Of a stretch of 64,000 nt of DNA, positions 53,323 through 63,648 are shown piece by piece (position 1 is the stretch's first letter; the number at the start of each line of letters is the position of its first letter). The notes beneath the pieces are model-generated. The model made no database searches, had not been told where the DNA came from, and saw only the letters and a program-made list of their open reading frames with translations. Source of the DNA: Ignavibacteria bacterium (GTDB lineage Bacteria > Bacteroidota > Ignavibacteria > Kapaibacteriales > UBA961); assembly GCA_947491315.1 (NCBI GenBank), contig CANLII010000001.1, forward strand, positions 62,001-126,000, in the 5' to 3' direction. A program made the translations under genes and the position numbers.

Positions 53323-54159
53323 TTATAAACGGAATTGTTCCTGAAATGCCTTTGTCAATACATCAAATGCTTCTTTGGGTGAATTGACATAAGTGATTGT
53401 GTCCATATCCTCTGCAGAAATCATACCCGTTTCAACTAAATAATCGAAATTGATTACTTTTTTCCAAAATTTCTCTCCATAAATGAGTATCGGCATCTTT
53501 TTATGAATCTTTTTGGTCTGAACCAATGTGAGAATTTCCATTAATTCATCCAATGTTCCGAAACCACCTGGAAAGATGACAAGGGCTTTAGCCATGAAAG
53601 CAAACCAATATTTCCTAAGAAAAAAGTAGTGAAATTCGAAATTTAAATCGGGTGAGATATATGGATTAGGCATTTGCTCAAAGGGAAGTGAAATGTTCAA
53701 ACCTATTGATTCCCCTTCCGCCTCAAATGCGCCTCTGTTTCCGGCTTCCATGATACCCGGACCTCCGCCCGTGCATATGATGAATCGTTTGGGTTTTGGG
53801 AATTGTAATGACCATTCGGTAAGCATTTTGGCAAGATCTCTGGCTTCAAGATAATATTCGGTCAATTCTTTTTGTTTATCCAAGATGCGAATTTTTGCCT
53901 CAATTGCGGATATATGCTCTTCAGTGCATTGCTCCAATTGGGTTTTGAGTGATGCATACTCAAGATCGAATTCTATTTCCGAACGAATTCTCGCACTTCC
54001 AAAGAAGATGATCGTATTATTGATGCCATGATGCTTGAATTGTCTTTCCGGATACATGTATTCTGAAAGAATCCGAAGAGATCTTGCATCACTCGAATTC
54101 ATGAATTCATCATTGTCATAGGCTTTCGGTGCTTTTTGTTCCAATCTTTTGGGTCTCAT
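53323..54159 (-). CDS. LOG-family Rossmann-fold protein (TIGR00730)
   Basis: IIFFGSARIRSE, ICTGGGPGIMEAGNRGA and the signature FPGGFGTLDELMEILT (PGGxGTxxE) define the LOG family, whose members hydrolyse cytokinin-type or other nucleoside monophosphates. At 278 aa it has an N-terminal extension, like the longer bacterial members. The gap to ygfZ is one base and to the SirB1-like gene four bases. Confidence 0.9.
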   Translation of the reverse strand: MRPKRLEQKAPKAYDNDEFMNSSDARSLRILSEYMYPERQFKHHGINNTIIFFGSARIRSEIEFDLEYASLKTQLEQCTEEHISAIEAKIRILDKQKELTEYYLEARDLAKMLTEWSLQFPKPKRFIICTGGGPGIMEAGNRGAFEAEGESIGLNISLPFEQMPNPYISPDLNFEFHYFFLRKYWFAFMAKALVIFPGGFGTLDELMEILTLVQTKKIHKKMPILIYGEKFWKKVINFDYLVETGMISAEDMDTITYVNSPKEAFDVLTKAFQEQFRL

Positions 54160-54160
54160 T

Positions 54161-55123
54161 TTATCCCCTCATAGGTAATATATGTACTACTGCATCTACG
54201 GATTTTCCCTGATGTAGTATTTGAATCATTGTCTGATCATATGAATGTTCCGATCGTACATAACCAAGTGCAATTGTAGTACCTTCAAGTGAACATGTAC
54301 TCGTTATAACACCGATTTGTTCATTATCAACATAGATGGGGTCATGTTCTTCAAAGTGTGACTGTGAGCTGATTCCCATCAATCTTTTATGTACTTTGTT
54401 ATAACTATCCAGTCGAGCGATTACTTCTTGTCCGATATAACATCCTTTTTTGAAGTCAATCAAATGCAGAAGCCCTGCCTCAAGCGGATTATATGCATCA
54501 CTCCATTCATGTGAAAATATTCCCTGTCCAGCAAGAATACGTTCCCGGTTCCAATCATATGAGAGTAGCTCGGGTATTTCATTTTGACGTGAAAAATAAT
54601 CAAGTAAACCATTATCATTCTGATCAATGATGAGAAACTGTAATTCGTGAATGGGCATGGAGCGAATTGCAAAAGTAGTATCATCAGATTTCGACATTGC
54701 AGAATGCATGGGAAGAGTTAACACATCACCTCCAATGAATTGAGAAACAAAGTCTAAACTCTCTGAGCCATGAATTGTTACCATCTCTAGGTGATTAGTC
54801 ATGATGGTAAAGCGAATATTCTCCATGATGATATATTTCTTGAGCCATGAGATAACTTGTTGTTCATTGCCATGTGCAGTAAGAATCAGTGAATGATCAA
54901 CACGATTGATAACGGTGATGACATCAATGATTCTTCCTTTCTCATTTGTAAGTACTGTTTGTTTCCCAATTTGAGCTTGAAGATTCAGAAAAGAATTTGT
55001 TGAAAGTCTATGTATGAGATCAAGTACTTCCTGTCCTTCAGCTTGTATGATTCCCGGAATGCCATTTCGTGACCACCATAATCCGGGAACTTCGATGTTT
55101 TGTACTATGTCTTGTAAATTCAT
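54161..55123 (-). CDS. ygfZ: YgfZ/IBA57 folate-binding Fe-S assembly protein
   Basis: GcvT-like fold with the family motif FKKGCYIGQEVIARL (KGCYxGQE). It acts with tetrahydrofolate in Fe-S cluster maintenance. Length 320 aa is normal. It is the first gene of a four-gene minus-strand run (ygfZ, LOG, SirB1-like, pseudo-receiver). Confidence 0.93.
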   Translation of the reverse strand: MNLQDIVQNIEVPGLWWSRNGIPGIIQAEGQEVLDLIHRLSTNSFLNLQAQIGKQTVLTNEKGRIIDVITVINRVDHSLILTAHGNEQQVISWLKKYIIMENIRFTIMTNHLEMVTIHGSESLDFVSQFIGGDVLTLPMHSAMSKSDDTTFAIRSMPIHELQFLIIDQNDNGLLDYFSRQNEIPELLSYDWNRERILAGQGIFSHEWSDAYNPLEAGLLHLIDFKKGCYIGQEVIARLDSYNKVHKRLMGISSQSHFEEHDPIYVDNEQIGVITSTCSLEGTTIALGYVRSEHSYDQTMIQILHQGKSVDAVVHILPMRG

Positions 55124-55191
55124 GTGTAGTAAGTTAGAATCAAATGAAAATTGTAATTTATGGCGTTTATTGACGAATATAATTTAAAAAA

Positions 55192-57252
55192 ATGACTATG
55201 ACATCCCATAAACTCCTACTTGGCATCACTTCCATCATTGTGCTTTGCTGCTTGCTGACAAATCCTTCACTCAATGCAGAATCCGGATATTGGAGAGTCT
55301 TTTTTAAGGACAAAGGAAATGAAATTGTAACACCGGGATCAAATCTATGGTTTAAAACCATGGCATTACACACTCAGAGATCTCTTGACAGAAGAAAAAA
55401 GAATAATTCAAAAGTGCAAATCATCACGAATGCTGATGCTCCGGTAAACAGTGATTATTTGAATGCAGTTTCCAAACTATCGGATTCTGTATTACTTACA
55501 CTACGCTGGCACAATTATGCTGTTATCAAAACAGATTCTTTGAGGATGCAAAGTATCAAAAAGCTTTCATATGTGAAGGGTGTACAAAGAACCGGTGCTA
55601 AGTATTTTCCTGCTCAAACAATGTCTGCATATGGAAGTGCATTTGTCAAGACTCAAGAACAAACGATTGGAGTATTGAATCCTATTGATAATTGCGGTGT
55701 TTTTCGATACGGACCATCGTTTAATCAAGCTTCTCTTCTCCAAGTTCCACTCATTCATCAAATGGGTATTACCGGACAAGATGCATTGATATCTTTTCTT
55801 GATTCGGGTTTTCGTTGGAAACAACATGCCGCAACGAAGAATAATCATGTTATTGCAGAATATGATTTCATTCAAAAGGATTCTGTGACTGCAAATCAAG
55901 AAGGAGATGTTTCCTCGCAAGATTTCCATGGTTCCATTTGTTATTCCACGGTCAGTGGATTTCAGCAAGATTCTTTGATTGGTATTGCGCCTTTTGCATC
56001 ATTCATGCTTGCAAAAACTGAGGATATTCCTACAGAACAGCATCTTGAAGAAGACAATTATGCAGCTGCGGTTGAATGGTCGGAAGCATTTGGTGCTGAT
56101 ATCGTTTCAAGTTCTCTCGGATATTCAGTGTTTAATCAGCCATTGGAAGAGAACTATCTCTTCAGTGACTTTGATGGAAGAACCACCATCACTTCTAAAA
56201 TAGTCAATGAAGCTGTGAAGCGCGGAGTTGTTTGCATCACTGCCGCAGGAAATGATGGATCTCGTGATAGCACGCTGATCACTCCATCAGATGCAGATAG
56301 TGTGATTTCGGTCGGTGCCATAGCACCAGATGGCATCACACCCGCAAATTTCACTTCAAGAGGACCTAGAGCCGATGGAAACATTAAACCCGATATTGCG
56401 GCTCAAGGAATGGGAGTTGTATGCATCAATCCCGGCGATACTTTGGCGCTGACGGCTGCAAATGGTACATCTCTTGCCACTCCTTTGATTGCAGGTGCAA
56501 TGGGACTCATGATATCGGCCTTTCCTGAAATACCCGGTTATACACTCAGAAAAACCCTTTATGAAACTGCAATCAATGCAAAAGCAAAAGATAATATTGT
56601 AGGACATGGTCTTGCAAGAGTGCATACTGCAATGCTCGAGTCCGGAATTCTCATTTCACCCATGATTACCTATCCTGTGAGTCAATATCAGAGAATTGTC
56701 TATCTCATTCAATCTGCGAATCCGGTACTCAATGCCACAATTCATTATAGAAAAAAAGGAGGGAGAGAATTTATTGCCATTCCTGCATTCAGACATGATA
56801 CCACACATGCTTGGGCAATTGACATTTTGAAAGACACGATCACTGCCGGTAATTATGAGTCATATATTGTTGTGAATGATGCAAAAAGACAAAGAATCTA
56901 TCCTGCACGACTTCCAAATCGTGATTCAGTTCAAGTATTCACTCTTAATGAATCAGTAATACCATGTGGAATCCCTGAGCAAATCTTACCAAAACATACA
57001 TATCCGATGTCAGTAGAAAATGAGACAACTTCACAGAAACGATATTCCATCTCTCATCCCGGTACATATCATTGTTCAATCTATTCCTTGAATGGAGCTT
57101 TGATAGATCAAAAGGAAATGGAATTACAAGCAGGAACATATTCACAATTTCATTTGAATCAACTCTTTCAATGTGATCAAATGATAGGTCTTGTGATTCA
57201 AGATAAAGCAGGTGTAGTTTTTACAACCATTCTTCCACCTTATCAGCATTAA
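55192..57252 (+). CDS. Secreted S8-family serine protease (subtilase)
   Basis: A signal peptide (LLLGITSIIVLCCLLTNPSLNA) precedes the catalytic domain. The Asp is in LISFLDSGFRW near residue 204, the His in QDFHGSICYSTVSG near 245, the oxyanion Asn in CITAAGNDGS, and the Ser in NGTSLATPLIAG near 426. The C-terminal 80 residues (YHCSIYSLNGALIDQKEMEL, AGTYSQFHL) look like a degenerate type A sorting domain, so export by T9SS is possible. Two ATG codons (55192, 55198) can serve as start. Confidence 0.92.
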   Translation: MTMTSHKLLLGITSIIVLCCLLTNPSLNAESGYWRVFFKDKGNEIVTPGSNLWFKTMALHTQRSLDRRKKNNSKVQIITNADAPVNSDYLNAVSKLSDSVLLTLRWHNYAVIKTDSLRMQSIKKLSYVKGVQRTGAKYFPAQTMSAYGSAFVKTQEQTIGVLNPIDNCGVFRYGPSFNQASLLQVPLIHQMGITGQDALISFLDSGFRWKQHAATKNNHVIAEYDFIQKDSVTANQEGDVSSQDFHGSICYSTVSGFQQDSLIGIAPFASFMLAKTEDIPTEQHLEEDNYAAAVEWSEAFGADIVSSSLGYSVFNQPLEENYLFSDFDGRTTITSKIVNEAVKRGVVCITAAGNDGSRDSTLITPSDADSVISVGAIAPDGITPANFTSRGPRADGNIKPDIAAQGMGVVCINPGDTLALTAANGTSLATPLIAGAMGLMISAFPEIPGYTLRKTLYETAINAKAKDNIVGHGLARVHTAMLESGILISPMITYPVSQYQRIVYLIQSANPVLNATIHYRKKGGREFIAIPAFRHDTTHAWAIDILKDTITAGNYESYIVVNDAKRQRIYPARLPNRDSVQVFTLNESVIPCGIPEQILPKHTYPMSVENETTSQKRYSISHPGTYHCSIYSLNGALIDQKEMELQAGTYSQFHLNQLFQCDQMIGLVIQDKAGVVFTTILPPYQH

Positions 57253-57254
57253 TT

Positions 57255-57992
57255 ATGCATATTCTGATTCTTGGAGCAACATCTGCAATTGCACATGCAT
57301 TCGCCAAAAGATATGCCAAAGAAGGCGATCATGTCTTTACACTCATGGGAAGAAATCAACAACGCTTGAATGCTTGTTCTTCTGAATTGTCTGCATTGGG
57401 AAATAATGTAATACATCCAATTGAAGTTAATTTCATGAATGCATCGGATATCATTCATGCAATCAATAAGAGTATTCAAAGTGTGGGATCAATTGATATT
57501 GCTGTACTTGCTCAGGGATCTCTTTCTGATCAAGAAAGGGCAAAAAAAGATTTTCAATATCTTCACGATGAATTTATACTGAATGTTATGTCCATGATCA
57601 TTCCAGCGCAATGTATTGCAAATCATTTCAAAGACAGGGGATGTGGAATTATGATAGGAATTGGATCTGTTGCCGGTGAAAGAGGAAGAAAAGGGAATTA
57701 TGCATATGGTTCAGCAAAATCAGCCATTCATACTTATTTATCAGGAATACGGAATGATATCGGCAATGAACATATTCGCATCATGACAATAAAACCGGGA
57801 TTTGTGTCAACACCCATGACTTCTCATTTGAAACAATCTTCTCTGTTTGTGAAGCCTGAGTTTATTGCAAAAGAGATTGTCCGTGGAATTGAGCAGGGGC
57901 AAGATGTAATGTATATACCTTCGTATTGGAGATTCATTCTGATGATCATAAGAGCTTTGCCCGAAAAGATATTCATGAAATTGAATATCTAA
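57255..57992 (+). CDS. SDR-family reductase, DprE2-like
   Basis: The Rossmann start is ILILGATSAIAHAFAKRYA and the catalytic YAYGSAKSA has the YxxxK pair. SVAGERGRKGNYAYGSAKS, KPGFVSTPMTSHLKQ and the final part YIPSYWRFILMIIRALPEKI track mycobacterial DprE2 closely along the C-terminal half, from memory. DprE2 reduces the keto-intermediate made by DprE1 to polyprenylphosphoryl arabinose. Here the oxidase is at the left edge of the window, not adjacent. It follows the subtilase by two bases and shares CTAA with the convergent ade stop. Confidence 0.82.
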   Translation: MHILILGATSAIAHAFAKRYAKEGDHVFTLMGRNQQRLNACSSELSALGNNVIHPIEVNFMNASDIIHAINKSIQSVGSIDIAVLAQGSLSDQERAKKDFQYLHDEFILNVMSMIIPAQCIANHFKDRGCGIMIGIGSVAGERGRKGNYAYGSAKSAIHTYLSGIRNDIGNEHIRIMTIKPGFVSTPMTSHLKQSSLFVKPEFIAKEIVRGIEQGQDVMYIPSYWRFILMIIRALPEKIFMKLNI

Positions 57993-59620
57993 TCGCAATA
58001 CAGAGAAGTAAAGGTAAAGGTATCACCATCAAATAATCCTTTATCACTTAACTTTAGGGAAGGGATGACAAGCAATGCAAGAAAAGATAAACTCATGAAA
58101 GGGGCATGAATATCGCTACCTGCTTCTCTTGCCATTTGATCGATAATTTCATATTCCTTGGCAATGTCATAACCATTACGACTGCTCATCAATCCTGCAA
58201 TGTCCAATGGTAGAATATTCACTCTATCTCCATTTGCATATGCAATGCCACCTTTACATGCAATCAATGCATTGATTGCATGAACCATGGATTCATCATC
58301 TGCTCCTATTGCAATTATATTGTGTGAATCATGTGCAATGGTGGAAGCAATAGCTCCGGTTTTTAGTCCCATACCTTTCACAAATCCAAGCGCGATGTCT
58401 GATTCATGATAGCGATTAATATTTGCTATTTTAAGTATATCTTTTGAGATATCTGAATGTAATGCTCCTTCAATTGGAAACATCGTAGCAATAACTGACT
58501 TTGTGATCAATTCACCTGGTATACATTCAATGACGCGAATTGTTTCTGACTTGGAAGGAATTGTTAACGTATCAAGAGTAATAGGGGAGATATTACAATG
58601 AGCATAATTGTCTGTATATGGTGTTTCAATATGAAAGGTTATCGAGTTATGTTTCGCTATGCATTCACCATTGACATATACTGAGTATGGTTTGAAGTCC
58701 ACAAGATTATCACAAAGCATAAAATCTGCTTTATCACCCACCTTCAATGATCCGATATTGATTCCATAATGTTCTTTGGGATGTACATGTGCAATTCGAA
58801 GTACATCAAATATATCATATCCCATTGAAACGGCTCTTTTCACAATCTCATTGATATGTCCACGAACTAAATCATCGGGATGTTTATCATCGGAACAGAA
58901 CATGCAAGATTCAGGATAGAGATTGATAAGTGGATGCAAAGCATCAAAATTCTTGGCAGCAGAGCCTTCACGAATCAAGATTTTCATTCCATATTCTATC
59001 TTTTCAATGGCCTCTTCAAGACTATAGCATTCATGATCTGTAGTGATTCCTGCATGTGCATAGATCCTCGCTTTTTCGCCACGAAGGCCGGGCGCATGAC
59101 CATCTATGGGTTTTCCTTGCTCTTGAGCAATTCGAATTTTCTCCATGACCGTTTGATCAGAAAACAATACTCCCGGATAATTCATCATTTCACTGAGATA
59201 ACCGATTTCAGGTTTCTTGAATAATTGCTTTATGTCTTCAATAGTAATAGAAGAACCCGATGTTTCAAAACTCGTTGCTGGTACGCATGATGGAGCACCA
59301 TATACAATAGTCAATGGTGTAAGTTTTGCATTATCAATCATAAATTCAATACCACGCATGCCAAGAACATTCGCAATCTCATGAGGATCGCTGACCGTTG
59401 CAATGGTACCATGTGGTAGACATAATCTTGCAAATTCTGAAGGGATAATCATTGAGCTTTCAATATGGACATGCGCATCCACAAAGCCGGGGAGAATATA
59501 GGTATGCAATACTTCGGATAAGACTTCTATTGATTGTATCATTCCGTTTTCAATGTGCATTGATGCAGGATAAATACTTCTATGGAAGATATCTACAAGA
59601 TTGCCTTTGATGATAAGCAT
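57989..59620 (-). CDS. ade: Adenine deaminase
   Basis: Amidohydrolase that converts adenine to hypoxanthine. PGFVDAHVHIESSMI holds the first metal His pair; SDPHEIANVLG, GHAPGL and CSDDKHPDDLV follow as in bacterial Ade. The C-terminal domain with ASTIAHDSHNIIAIG is also typical. Length 543 aa is normal. It starts one base after lptC and is the last gene of the ftsK-kdsA-lptC-ade run. Confidence 0.94.
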   Translation of the reverse strand: MLIIKGNLVDIFHRSIYPASMHIENGMIQSIEVLSEVLHTYILPGFVDAHVHIESSMIIPSEFARLCLPHGTIATVSDPHEIANVLGMRGIEFMIDNAKLTPLTIVYGAPSCVPATSFETSGSSITIEDIKQLFKKPEIGYLSEMMNYPGVLFSDQTVMEKIRIAQEQGKPIDGHAPGLRGEKARIYAHAGITTDHECYSLEEAIEKIEYGMKILIREGSAAKNFDALHPLINLYPESCMFCSDDKHPDDLVRGHINEIVKRAVSMGYDIFDVLRIAHVHPKEHYGINIGSLKVGDKADFMLCDNLVDFKPYSVYVNGECIAKHNSITFHIETPYTDNYAHCNISPITLDTLTIPSKSETIRVIECIPGELITKSVIATMFPIEGALHSDISKDILKIANINRYHESDIALGFVKGMGLKTGAIASTIAHDSHNIIAIGADDESMVHAINALIACKGGIAYANGDRVNILPLDIAGLMSSRNGYDIAKEYEIIDQMAREAGSDIHAPFMSLSFLALLVIPSLKLSDKGLFDGDTFTFTSLYCD

Positions 59621-59621
59621 A

Positions 59622-60179
59622 CTACTCTATGAATTTAGTACCGCTTACTTTGAATATGCGGTAATTTTTGAGCCAAATATCAGACTCCATACCATATCCA
59701 TCGATGATCTCTGTAGGAGTTTGAATATGGATTTTATCTTTTGTATAAAATTGTCTGGATTCTTCCTTCCACATCAGGGTTTGAGTAGTTAATGTGGTAT
59801 TTGTGCTATCAGAACGCACATATACATTCCCTTTAGCAAGCATATCTCTTGTCACTTCATTGATTGAAGCTGACTTTGATGTCATATAACCGGCAGGCTG
59901 AGATTGATTATTCATGAATTGAACATAGACATTAGAATCGAGCAATGTTTCATTTCGAGATTCAAATACTCTTGCTTTTTTTGCTTTGAGTAAGGCTCTT
60001 ATTCTTGTAGAATCAGTAAATGCCATCGAAAAATCCCAAATTTCATGAGTCGGAATTTGCAATGGATCGATGGTATCTTTCACTATAACTTGTGCTGTAT
60101 TCTTAGTATCATCACATGAAATCAAGAAAAACAAACAAGCAATGAATATGTGAACTTTATGTAAAACTGTTGATGACAT
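59622..60179 (-). CDS. lptC: LPS export protein LptC
   Basis: A lipoprotein-like or anchored N-terminus (VHIFIACLFFLISCDD) precedes an LptC/OstA-type beta-jellyroll: WDFSMAFTDSTRIRALLKAKKARVFE, GNVYVRSDSTNTTLTTQTLMW, TPTEIIDGYGMESD. It would take LPS from LptBFG to LptA across the periplasm. The track starts at 60281 deep within kdsA. ATG at 60179 (MSSTVLHKV) still overlaps the kdsA end by 23 bp, and gives a proper anchor. The kdsA neighbour supports an LPS role. Confidence 0.88.
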   Translation of the reverse strand: MSSTVLHKVHIFIACLFFLISCDDTKNTAQVIVKDTIDPLQIPTHEIWDFSMAFTDSTRIRALLKAKKARVFESRNETLLDSNVYVQFMNNQSQPAGYMTSKSASINEVTRDMLAKGNVYVRSDSTNTTLTTQTLMWKEESRQFYTKDKIHIQTPTEIIDGYGMESDIWLKNYRIFKVSGTKFIE

Positions 60180-60942
60180 GTCGCAATTCTGCCAATTCAT
60201 GTAAGAAGTCTTTGATTTCTGACAGGGGATATTGTGTTGCGGAATCAGACATTGCTTTTTCCGGCATTGGGTGCGTTTCAATGAATATTCCGTCTATGCC
60301 AACAGACATTGCAGCCCTGGCAAGTGGTTTGATATATTGTCTCAAGCCCCCGGATTGCTCACCACCACCGGGTAATTGCAATGAATGGGTTGCATCATAA
60401 ATGATTGGCAGTCCGGTTTCTCGCATGATCAATAGAGAACGGAAATCCACAACCAAATCATGATAACCAAATGTAGATCCTCTCTCTGTAAGCCAAACTT
60501 GACTCGCTCCGGCTTTCAATGATTTATCTGCTTGTTTACCCATATCATCGGGAGCAAGGAATTGACCTTTCTTGATATTAACAATTTTACCTGTGGCACC
60601 CGCAGCTTGTAATAATTCTGTTTGTCGGCATAAGAAAGCAGGAATCTGTAAGACATCAACATAATCGGCAGCCATGGATGCTTCATGCGATTCATGAATA
60701 TCCGTTATAGACTTCACTCCATGCAAAGTGGAAATATCTCTAAGATATTCCAATGCTTCTCTATCGCCAATACCTGTAAAACCATTGATGCTAGTTCGAT
60801 TGGCTTTACGATAGGAAGATTTGAAAATGAGATCAAAATTACATTCCTTAGCAATCGGAAGAAGTGTTTCTAATACTTCAGAAAGTAAGTCTTTTGATTC
60901 AATGACGCATGGTCCGGCTATGAGGGTAAATGATGTATTCAT
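60157..60942 (-). CDS. kdsA: 3-deoxy-8-phosphooctulonate synthase
   Basis: Condenses PEP and arabinose 5-phosphate to KDO 8-phosphate for the LPS core. LIAGPCVIES at the start, FKSSYRKANRTS, TDIHES and QIPAFLCRQTELL are diagnostic, and STFGYHDLVVDFRS and THSLQLPGGG follow. Length 261 aa is slightly short but complete. The gap after ftsK is six bases. Confidence 0.96.
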   Translation of the reverse strand: MNTSFTLIAGPCVIESKDLLSEVLETLLPIAKECNFDLIFKSSYRKANRTSINGFTGIGDREALEYLRDISTLHGVKSITDIHESHEASMAADYVDVLQIPAFLCRQTELLQAAGATGKIVNIKKGQFLAPDDMGKQADKSLKAGASQVWLTERGSTFGYHDLVVDFRSLLIMRETGLPIIYDATHSLQLPGGGEQSGGLRQYIKPLARAAMSVGIDGIFIETHPMPEKAMSDSATQYPLSEIKDFLHELAELRHVINSFT

Positions 60943-60948
60943 GGTAGA

Positions 60949-63648
60949 TTATAAATATGCTTCTAATTCCATTTCACTGTCGAGCATAACTTCTCGACCT
61001 TTTGATCCATTTGGTCCGCCAACAATACCGGCGGATTCTAATTCATCCATGATTCTTGCAGCTCTTGCATAACCTACTTTTAAATAACGCTGTAAAAGGG
61101 AAGTTGACCCTTGTTGATGTCTGACAACAATGCGCGCAGCATCCGCGAATAACTCATCTCTTGAATCACTACCACCTCCATATAATCCTGCACTTTTATC
61201 AATAGCTGTTGGTAACATATATGGAGTTGAATATCCTTTTTGATTTGCAATATGCATGCAGATATTTTCAACCTCATCTGTTGAGAGAAAACTATTCTGA
61301 ATGCGAAGTGGTTTTGGCGCACCACCTGGTAAATAGAGCATATCTCCATTCCCTAAAAGTTGATCAGCGCCGGTGCCATCAATGATTGTTCGCGAATCAA
61401 TTTTTGAGGCAACTTGATAGGATATTCTTGCAGGGAAATTCGCTTTGATCAAACCTGTGATGACATCCACGGATGGCCTCTGCGTGGCTATGATCATGTG
61501 AATCCCCACCGCCCTTGCCAATTGAGCAAGTCTTATAATCGGCTCTTCTACTTCTTTGCCAGCCGTAAGCATCAAGTCTGCCAACTCGTCAATAATACAG
61601 ACGATATACGGTAATTTCTTCAATTCTAATTCGCTTTCTTTGAATTTTCCTTCAGCCAACTTCGTATTATAATCAACGATATTTCTTTGACCTACTTTTG
61701 CGAGAATATCATATCTATTCATCATCTCATTGCAGAGTGATTTCAAGACAGCCACTGCATTTTGTGGTAAGGTGATGATTTGTTCATCCACATCCGGTGA
61801 AAGTGCCAAGAAATGATTGCGCATCAATCCATAATATGTCATCTCAACACGCTTTGGATCTATGATTACAAATTTCAAATCGCGTGGATGCATTTTGTAC
61901 AGAAGGGAGCAGATTACGGTATTGATACCTACGCTCTTTCCGGCTCCTGTTGAACCGGCTATAAGAAGGTGGGGCATCTTTGTTAAATCCGCGCAATAGA
62001 CTTCACCCGATATAGTTTTACCAAGCGCCAATGGAAGTCTTTGCTCCACATCATGAAATTTTGATGATTTGATGATGCTGCTGAATAACACCATTGATGG
62101 ATTATGATTCGGAATCTCAATGGCAACTGTTCCTCTTCCTGGCACGGGTGCAATGATTCGAATTCCTCTAGCTTTCAATGCCAATGCAATATCATCAGAT
62201 AAGTTCTCAATTTGGGAAATCTTGATTCCTGCTGCCGGAACAAACTCATATTGCGTAACCACCGGACCAGGTGTTACCTGAAGATCATTGATTTCAATTT
62301 TAAATGTGCGTAGTTTTTCTTGCAATAATCGTGCATTCTCTTTCAATTCCTCATCATCTACATTGATGACATATTCATGTTGCTGAGTCAGTAAATCCAA
62401 TGTTGGAGGTTCATAAGAGATTTCCTCATCCTGCATCAATGACCGTACTTTTTCGATATCCCTTTCGCTCATATCTTCCGTATTAAAGATTGGTTCCTGA
62501 ACATTCAATGTCAATAATGGAGAATTGGCATGCTCATTCATTTCGGAATCTTGAACTTCTTTTTTGAAGTGTACAGGAATCGTTGGTAATGGCTCGGTTT
62601 TCTTCGGAACAGCTCTTTGTTTTCTGGTAACATTTATAAACATTGGCTCTTCTTCTAACTGCTCTTGACCACGAATAATGATTGGAGCTTTATGTGAGAA
62701 ATCCGTATCGATATTATGTGTTTGATTTAGTCCTTGGGTTCTTTTTCTGATTATCTTCGCTGGTTCATCATCCGGTTCAGGAGAAAAAACAGCTTTGTTT
62801 GTCTGAGGGATACATAAACCTTCTTCTTCAATATATTCAGTAGGATGTCTATCTTCTGGAACTTTCTTCTTTTGAATAACATCGATTCCTTTATCAATAA
62901 AGAGGGATAATTTCATAAATCCGGAAATTATTGTTTCAATGGTTTTTTTGATTGATATCCCAAATCCAAGTGTGATTGTGAGGAATAATGCAACCATGAA
63001 GAAAAGTAATGATCCCACTTTACCAATAAGTGAAGATAAAACAAATGCTTCAAATTGACCAAGTACACCACTCCATTCATTAGCCATAGAAGGAATAATC
63101 TGCTGCATCGTTCCTAGTAGTCCGGAAACCATGCCTGTAATAAGCAAAATCAAGCCGGTAAATTTCAGAGTTCTGGATGCAATTCTTCCCATGAAAAACA
63201 CATCTTTTGACCAAAGTAATCCAAGAAATGGAAAAACGATTCCTACATATCCGATTGCCCCATTGAACATCATATGAGAAAATACAGCACCGAATAATCC
63301 TAACCAATTTTGTGTAGTATCTGATTTTGCCTGCATGGCAGGGTCACCCTTCAATACGGAAAGGATGTCATATAATGTCATGTCGGCATTGGCTTCATCT
63401 TTTGGTGTATATGAAATCAATGCCAAAAGCAATAACACGGAACTTAATGCCAAGAATATTCCAAGTATTTGCAAAGCCAAAGCACGATGAGATTCAGTTT
63501 CAGGCTCTTCAGGTAACTCGTGCTGAAAGCTTTTCTTTGATTTCTTGGGCTTAGTAACAATTGGTTCCAAATCATCAGAATCAAATAATGAGTCAATGAT
63601 GGAATTCTTCTTGCGATTAATGATAATGGAATCAGGAGGTAAAGCCAT
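60949..63648 (-). CDS. ftsK: FtsK/SpoIIIE-family DNA translocase
   Basis: Four N-terminal membrane segments (residues about 50-250) anchor it at the division site. A charged linker leads to the motor domain with Walker A IAGSTGAGKSVGIN and Walker B YIVCIIDELADLM. The C-terminal gamma domain (LQRYLKVGYARAARIMDELE and SAGIVGGPNGSKGREV) recognises oriented chromosome sites. It pumps terminus DNA during division. The track starts at 63714; ATG at 63648 (MALPPDSII) has AGGA five bases upstream. It heads the ftsK-kdsA-lptC-ade run. Confidence 0.95.
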   Translation of the reverse strand: MALPPDSIIINRKKNSIIDSLFDSDDLEPIVTKPKKSKKSFQHELPEEPETESHRALALQILGIFLALSSVLLLLALISYTPKDEANADMTLYDILSVLKGDPAMQAKSDTTQNWLGLFGAVFSHMMFNGAIGYVGIVFPFLGLLWSKDVFFMGRIASRTLKFTGLILLITGMVSGLLGTMQQIIPSMANEWSGVLGQFEAFVLSSLIGKVGSLLFFMVALFLTITLGFGISIKKTIETIISGFMKLSLFIDKGIDVIQKKKVPEDRHPTEYIEEEGLCIPQTNKAVFSPEPDDEPAKIIRKRTQGLNQTHNIDTDFSHKAPIIIRGQEQLEEEPMFINVTRKQRAVPKKTEPLPTIPVHFKKEVQDSEMNEHANSPLLTLNVQEPIFNTEDMSERDIEKVRSLMQDEEISYEPPTLDLLTQQHEYVINVDDEELKENARLLQEKLRTFKIEINDLQVTPGPVVTQYEFVPAAGIKISQIENLSDDIALALKARGIRIIAPVPGRGTVAIEIPNHNPSMVLFSSIIKSSKFHDVEQRLPLALGKTISGEVYCADLTKMPHLLIAGSTGAGKSVGINTVICSLLYKMHPRDLKFVIIDPKRVEMTYYGLMRNHFLALSPDVDEQIITLPQNAVAVLKSLCNEMMNRYDILAKVGQRNIVDYNTKLAEGKFKESELELKKLPYIVCIIDELADLMLTAGKEVEEPIIRLAQLARAVGIHMIIATQRPSVDVITGLIKANFPARISYQVASKIDSRTIIDGTGADQLLGNGDMLYLPGGAPKPLRIQNSFLSTDEVENICMHIANQKGYSTPYMLPTAIDKSAGLYGGGSDSRDELFADAARIVVRHQQGSTSLLQRYLKVGYARAARIMDELESAGIVGGPNGSKGREVMLDSEMELEAYL

